A stretch of 64,000 bases of DNA, taken from positions 1 to 64,000 of the forward strand of contig CALUQO010000005.1 of NCBI GenBank assembly GCA_944322935.1, written 5' to 3'. The position numbers and the translations under genes are program-made. This document shows, in pieces, positions 60,701-64,000 of this stretch. A model generated the notes under the pieces. That model was given only the letters and a program-made list of their open reading frames with translations, had not been told where the DNA came from and did no database searches. Each line of letters begins with the position of its first letter. Positions within the stretch are counted from its first letter, which is position 1. Source of the stretch: Candidatus Gastranaerophilales bacterium (GTDB taxonomy: Bacteria > Cyanobacteriota > Vampirovibrionia > Gastranaerophilales > Gastranaerophilaceae).

Positions 60701-61475
60701 AAGCGCAACAATAATAATAAACTATGCAGATAAAAAATTCCTTGTAGACCCTATGTTCGCTCCGAAAGACTTTTACCCGCCAATACCGGAATGTTTTACA
60801 CCGGATTTAAAATGGCCTTTGGTCGACTTGCCGATGAGTACGGAAAAAATCCTTGAAAATATAGATGCTGTTATAATGACACATTATCATATAGACCACT
60901 TTGACGAATTTGCAATAAAAGCTCTGCCCAAAGATATAAAAATGTTTGCACAAGACGAATACGATAAAAACGTGCTTTCAGATTTCGGCTTTAATAATAT
61001 CGAAATAATAAAAGAAGAAGGCACTGTCTTTGGCAACGTCACAATGTATAAAACAAACTGCATACACGGCATAAAAGAAACTACAATGCCTTATTTTGAT
61101 ATGCTGAATATAAGACACGAGGCAATGGGGGTTGTATTTAAAAATAAAGATGAAAAAACACTGTATCTTGCAGGCGATACTATCTGGTGTGATTTTGTAA
61201 AAAATGCAATTGAAAAATACAGACCGTCAGTAATAATAGTCAACGCAGCCAAAGCCCAACTGCTAAAAAGCGGCCCGATAATTATGGGAACCGAGGATAC
61301 CGAAAAAGTTCACGAATGTGCGCCAAAAGCAAAAATCATTTCCAGCCATATGGATACGGTAGGGCACGCCACCTTAAACAGAAAACAGCTTAAAGATTTC
61401 GTCGAAAAAAATAATCTTTCTGAATCAGTACTTATTCCCGAAGATGGAGATATAATATCCTTTGATAAGGAATAA
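60681..61475 (+). CDS. Metallo-beta-lactamase-fold hydrolase (UlaG-like)
   Basis: 264 residues with the HxHxDH motif THYHIDH (H68, H70, D72, H73), further ligand His (NCIHG; SSHMDTVGH) and LYLAGDTIW, in the pattern of UlaG-type or YtnP/YcbL-like hydrolases. Such proteins hydrolyse cyclic esters, lactones or phosphodiesters. The true substrate is unknown. It sits between a MarR regulator (20-base overlap) and feoAB (3-base gap), so it may be coupled to iron homeostasis or be a hitch-hiker. Confidence 0.85.
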   Translation: MKIQQIRSATIIINYADKKFLVDPMFAPKDFYPPIPECFTPDLKWPLVDLPMSTEKILENIDAVIMTHYHIDHFDEFAIKALPKDIKMFAQDEYDKNVLSDFGFNNIEIIKEEGTVFGNVTMYKTNCIHGIKETTMPYFDMLNIRHEAMGVVFKNKDEKTLYLAGDTIWCDFVKNAIEKYRPSVIIVNAAKAQLLKSGPIIMGTEDTEKVHECAPKAKIISSHMDTVGHATLNRKQLKDFVEKNNLSESVLIPEDGDIISFDKE

Positions 61476-61478
61476 ATA

Positions 61479-63851
61479 ATGAAACAAACCATTGAAAAAA
61501 CAACACTTGATAAAATACATGTCGGAAAAGATGCCGTTATAGAATCCATTAACTGCAGCGATGCAGCCCTCAGACATCACATACTTGATATGGGGCTGAC
61601 ACCCGGAGTGGAAGTAACACTTATCAAAACAGCCCCCTTAGGCGACCCTCTGGAGATTCGTGTACGAGGATACGAACTTACACTGAGAAAAGACGATGCC
61701 TCAAAAATCACTGTTAACGATATCCACGATGCGCACAACTGCCCCCGAAAAAACGCAGTGTTTGCAGATATAGAGCACTCGCAAAAAGGGGAAAACCGCA
61801 CCTATCAAACAAGAAAAAACAGCAAAGTTCAGCCGAAAACAAAACTGCTTTTTGCGCTTGCCGGCAACCAGAACTGCGGAAAGACCACCCTTTTTAACAA
61901 ACTAACGGGTGCACACCAGCATGTGGGCAATTTCCCCGGTGTTACGGTGGACAGGACAGACGGGACGCTTAAAGGGCATAAAGAAGTAACTATCACGGAT
62001 CTTCCGGGGATTTATTCACTTTCCCCTTACAGCAGCGAAGAAATTGTAACAAGAAATTTTATAATCAATGAAAAACCCGACGGTATTATCAACATCGTTG
62101 ACGCCACAAATATTGAAAGAAACCTGCTTTTAACAATGCAGCTTATCGAGCTTGATGTGCCTATGGTTATTGCGCTTAATATGATGGACGAAGTCAATGA
62201 AAGCGGGGGCAGCATTGATGTAAACGGACTCGAGGCAACACTCGGCGTTCCAGTCATTCCTATCAGCGCCTCAAAATCTCAGGGTATTCAAGAACTCGTT
62301 GAACACGCACTAAACGTGGCAAAGTACGAGGAGCACCCGGGAAGGCTGGATTTTTGCGCTGCCGATGACGGAAAAGAAGGCGCTGTACACAGATGTATTC
62401 ACTCAATTATTCACCTTATTGAAGACCACGCAAAAGCGGCAAATATTCCCGTACGTTTTGCGGCAACAAAATTAACCGAAAGCGACAAACTTATACAACA
62501 AACATTAAATCTTGACGAACAGGAAATAAATAACTGTGAGCAGATAATAAAAACAATGGAAGATGAGCGGGGTCTGGACAGAGAAGCAGCGTTGGCCGAC
62601 ATGCGCTTTTCTTTTATAGAAAAATTATCCGCACGGTTTGTACAAAAACCGTCTGAATCAGCGGGATACAAACTGTCAAAGAATATTGATAAAATATTAA
62701 CAGGTAAATACACTGCAATGATAGCGTTTCTGACTATTATGGCATTTATTTTTTATATAACATTCGGCCCCGTCGGCACAATGCTTTCCGACATCATGGA
62801 TATCGGCATAAATTGGCTTACCTCACTCACCGACAATGCGCTTACCGCTTACGGGCTGAATCCCGTTGTACATTCGCTAATTATTGACGGTATCTTTGCA
62901 GGTGTCGGCAGCGTCTTGAGCTTTTTACCAGTTATAGTTGTGTTGTTTTTCTTCTTGTCAATACTGGAAGACACTGGCTATATGGCACGTGTGGCGTTTG
63001 TTATGGACAAGCTTTTAAGAAAAATAGGTTTGTCAGGCAGAAGTTTTGTACCGATGCTGATAGGCTTCGGGTGTTCCGTTCCCGCCATTATGTCCACAAG
63101 AACACTGCCTTCAGAACGTGACAGAAAAATGACCATATTTTTAACACCTTTTATGAGCTGTTCGGCTAAACTGCCTATTTATGCGCTGTTTACTGCGGCG
63201 TTCTTCACTCAAAATCAGGTGCTCGTTATATTGAGCCTGTATTTGATAGGGATAATCGTGGGCATAGTGTTTGCTTATTTTATGAAATTTTTTGTTTTCA
63301 AAGGCGAACCCGTACCCTTTGTAATGGAGCTTCCGAATTACAGAATGCCCAGTGCAACCAATGTTTGCAGGCTTATTTATATGAAGGCGAAAGGTTTTGT
63401 AAGCAAGGCTTTTACTATAATTTTCTGGGCAACGATTCTTGTCTGGTTTTTACAGACCTTTGATTCACGCTTAAATCTTGTAACCGATGCCTCGCAAAGC
63501 CTTCTGGCAATGCTGGGGAATGTGCTTGTACCCGTATTTAAGCCGCTCGGCATAAACGATTGGCGTATTTCCACAGCATTTATAACGGGATTTATGGCAA
63601 AAGAAAGTGTTGTAAGCACGTTAACGGTATTATTGGGCGACACCGACAAACTGCCGCTTGTGTTCAACAAACTGACAGCCTTTGTGTTCCTTGTATTTTC
63701 ACTGTTGTATACGCCGTGTGTTGCAACCATTGCAACGGTAAGGAGAGAACTCGGACGTCTTTATGCGTTCCTTGTTGTTCTTGTACAGTGTTCAATAGCA
63801 TGGTTTGTTGCATATTTTGTCTATATTACGGGAAGCATTTTGTTGTCCTGA
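61479..63851 (+). CDS. feoB: Ferrous iron transporter, FeoA-FeoB fusion
   Basis: Fe(II) uptake protein in the inner membrane. Residues 1-85 form an SH3-like FeoA domain (LTPGVEVTLIKTAPLGDPLEIRVRGYELTLRKDDA). The G domain has the P-loop GNQNCGKTT (129-137), GNFPGVTVDRTDG (switch I) and DLPGIYSLSPYS. The C-terminal membrane region has the Gate motifs (GFGCSVPAIMSTRTL, FMSCSAKLPIYALF) with conserved cysteines. Length 790. Fusion of FeoA onto FeoB is known in several anaerobes. It is the last gene of the MarR - hydrolase - feoAB operon. Confidence 0.96.
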   Translation: MKQTIEKTTLDKIHVGKDAVIESINCSDAALRHHILDMGLTPGVEVTLIKTAPLGDPLEIRVRGYELTLRKDDASKITVNDIHDAHNCPRKNAVFADIEHSQKGENRTYQTRKNSKVQPKTKLLFALAGNQNCGKTTLFNKLTGAHQHVGNFPGVTVDRTDGTLKGHKEVTITDLPGIYSLSPYSSEEIVTRNFIINEKPDGIINIVDATNIERNLLLTMQLIELDVPMVIALNMMDEVNESGGSIDVNGLEATLGVPVIPISASKSQGIQELVEHALNVAKYEEHPGRLDFCAADDGKEGAVHRCIHSIIHLIEDHAKAANIPVRFAATKLTESDKLIQQTLNLDEQEINNCEQIIKTMEDERGLDREAALADMRFSFIEKLSARFVQKPSESAGYKLSKNIDKILTGKYTAMIAFLTIMAFIFYITFGPVGTMLSDIMDIGINWLTSLTDNALTAYGLNPVVHSLIIDGIFAGVGSVLSFLPVIVVLFFFLSILEDTGYMARVAFVMDKLLRKIGLSGRSFVPMLIGFGCSVPAIMSTRTLPSERDRKMTIFLTPFMSCSAKLPIYALFTAAFFTQNQVLVILSLYLIGIIVGIVFAYFMKFFVFKGEPVPFVMELPNYRMPSATNVCRLIYMKAKGFVSKAFTIIFWATILVWFLQTFDSRLNLVTDASQSLLAMLGNVLVPVFKPLGINDWRISTAFITGFMAKESVVSTLTVLLGDTDKLPLVFNKLTAFVFLVFSLLYTPCVATIATVRRELGRLYAFLVVLVQCSIAWFVAYFVYITGSILLS

Positions 63852-64000
63852 GGTTATAAATGCTTATCCCCCACTTTTCTGCAATCCAACTGTCATTGCG
63901 ACGCATCAGGTTTTTGACTGCAGTTAGATATTACTAAGGCCGACAAAAGGCCAGTCTACAGCCAGCAATCTTAATAAAAATAGTCAATATAGAAAAAACA
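63852..64000. repeat. Intergenic tail with a partial repeat
   Basis: GTCATTGCGACGCATCAGG at about 63893-63911 is a degenerate copy (opposite strand) of the 155-193 block. The rest holds a GGCC..GGCC repeat and nothing gene-like. Confidence 0.5.

Noticed and set aside
1-64000. tRNA, rRNA, tmRNA or CRISPR loci
   Set aside because: No cloverleaf with a TTCRANNC arm, no rRNA-like stretch and no regularly spaced direct repeats were seen by eye; a dedicated scan could still find a diverged RNA.

Overview
The window looks like the chromosome of an AT-rich, anaerobic, didermic bacterium. The best guess is a gut relative of the Cyanobacteria (Vampirovibrionia/Melainabacteria, order Gastranaerophilales), inferred from protein character only and not tested by a search. 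Evidence: a short SSB without an acidic tail, MurE with the DNPR motif for meso-diaminopimelate, pilin leaders of the FTLAEVLI type, and oxygen/NO defence typical of anaerobes (superoxide reductase, ferritin, hybrid-cluster protein, fused FeoA-FeoB). I see no tRNA, rRNA, CRISPR array, phage or transposase gene.

Layout. 1-4.7 kb: repeats, ssb, a DUF1537 acid-sugar kinase with a PdxA-type dehydrogenase, superoxide reductase and ferritin. 5-13 kb: a double M16 peptidase, FtsH, lineage-type hypotheticals, a secreted HExxH protein, rpsO. 13-18 kb: ftsI-like gene and murE, spermidine synthase. 18-24 kb: hcp divergent from a Crp/Fnr regulator with a shared operator, two tandem small XRE proteins behind a 29-bp palindrome, an esterase, a DUF4145-like membrane protein, an iron-sulfur flavoprotein. 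24-31 kb: four minus-strand prepilin-like genes, three of which are paralogues with very large glycine-rich bodies. 31-33 kb: divergent alkylation-repair genes tag and ogt, with a partial second copy of the ogt 3' end. 33-40 kb: a translationally coupled operon (XRE regulator, glycosyltransferase, radical SAM protein, two more glycosyltransferases) plus a further glycosyltransferase; all five sugar-locus enzymes share a short peptide module. 40-45 kb: second XRE regulator, glgA, small DNA-binding-like proteins, dxr. 45-46 kb: 1.1 kb of repeats. 46-52 kb: metK, ilvB-ilvH, a DUF4127 protein, an M20 peptidase. 52-64 kb: small exported or acidic proteins, a DUF2339 membrane protein, a short MetE-like protein with a CooC-like ATPase and FolD, DedA, and a MarR - beta-lactamase-fold - FeoAB operon.

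Two things stand out. First, the pilin locus at 24-31 kb encodes prepilin-leader proteins whose bodies resemble the glycine-rich sheets of phage tail-tip adhesins and the ALK/LTK glycine-rich region. They could be pilus- or pseudopilus-anchored polyglycine adhesins. Second, the intergenic repeats (1-300, 18.2-18.4, 32.5-32.75, 45.0-45.9 kb) contain hairpins of constant geometry whose arms have changed in a compensated way between copies. This is the pattern expected of a structured RNA or DNA element.

Most genes have ordinary housekeeping roles. Operons are compact, with frequent 1-20 bp overlaps, and several convergent or operon ends carry clear intrinsic terminators.
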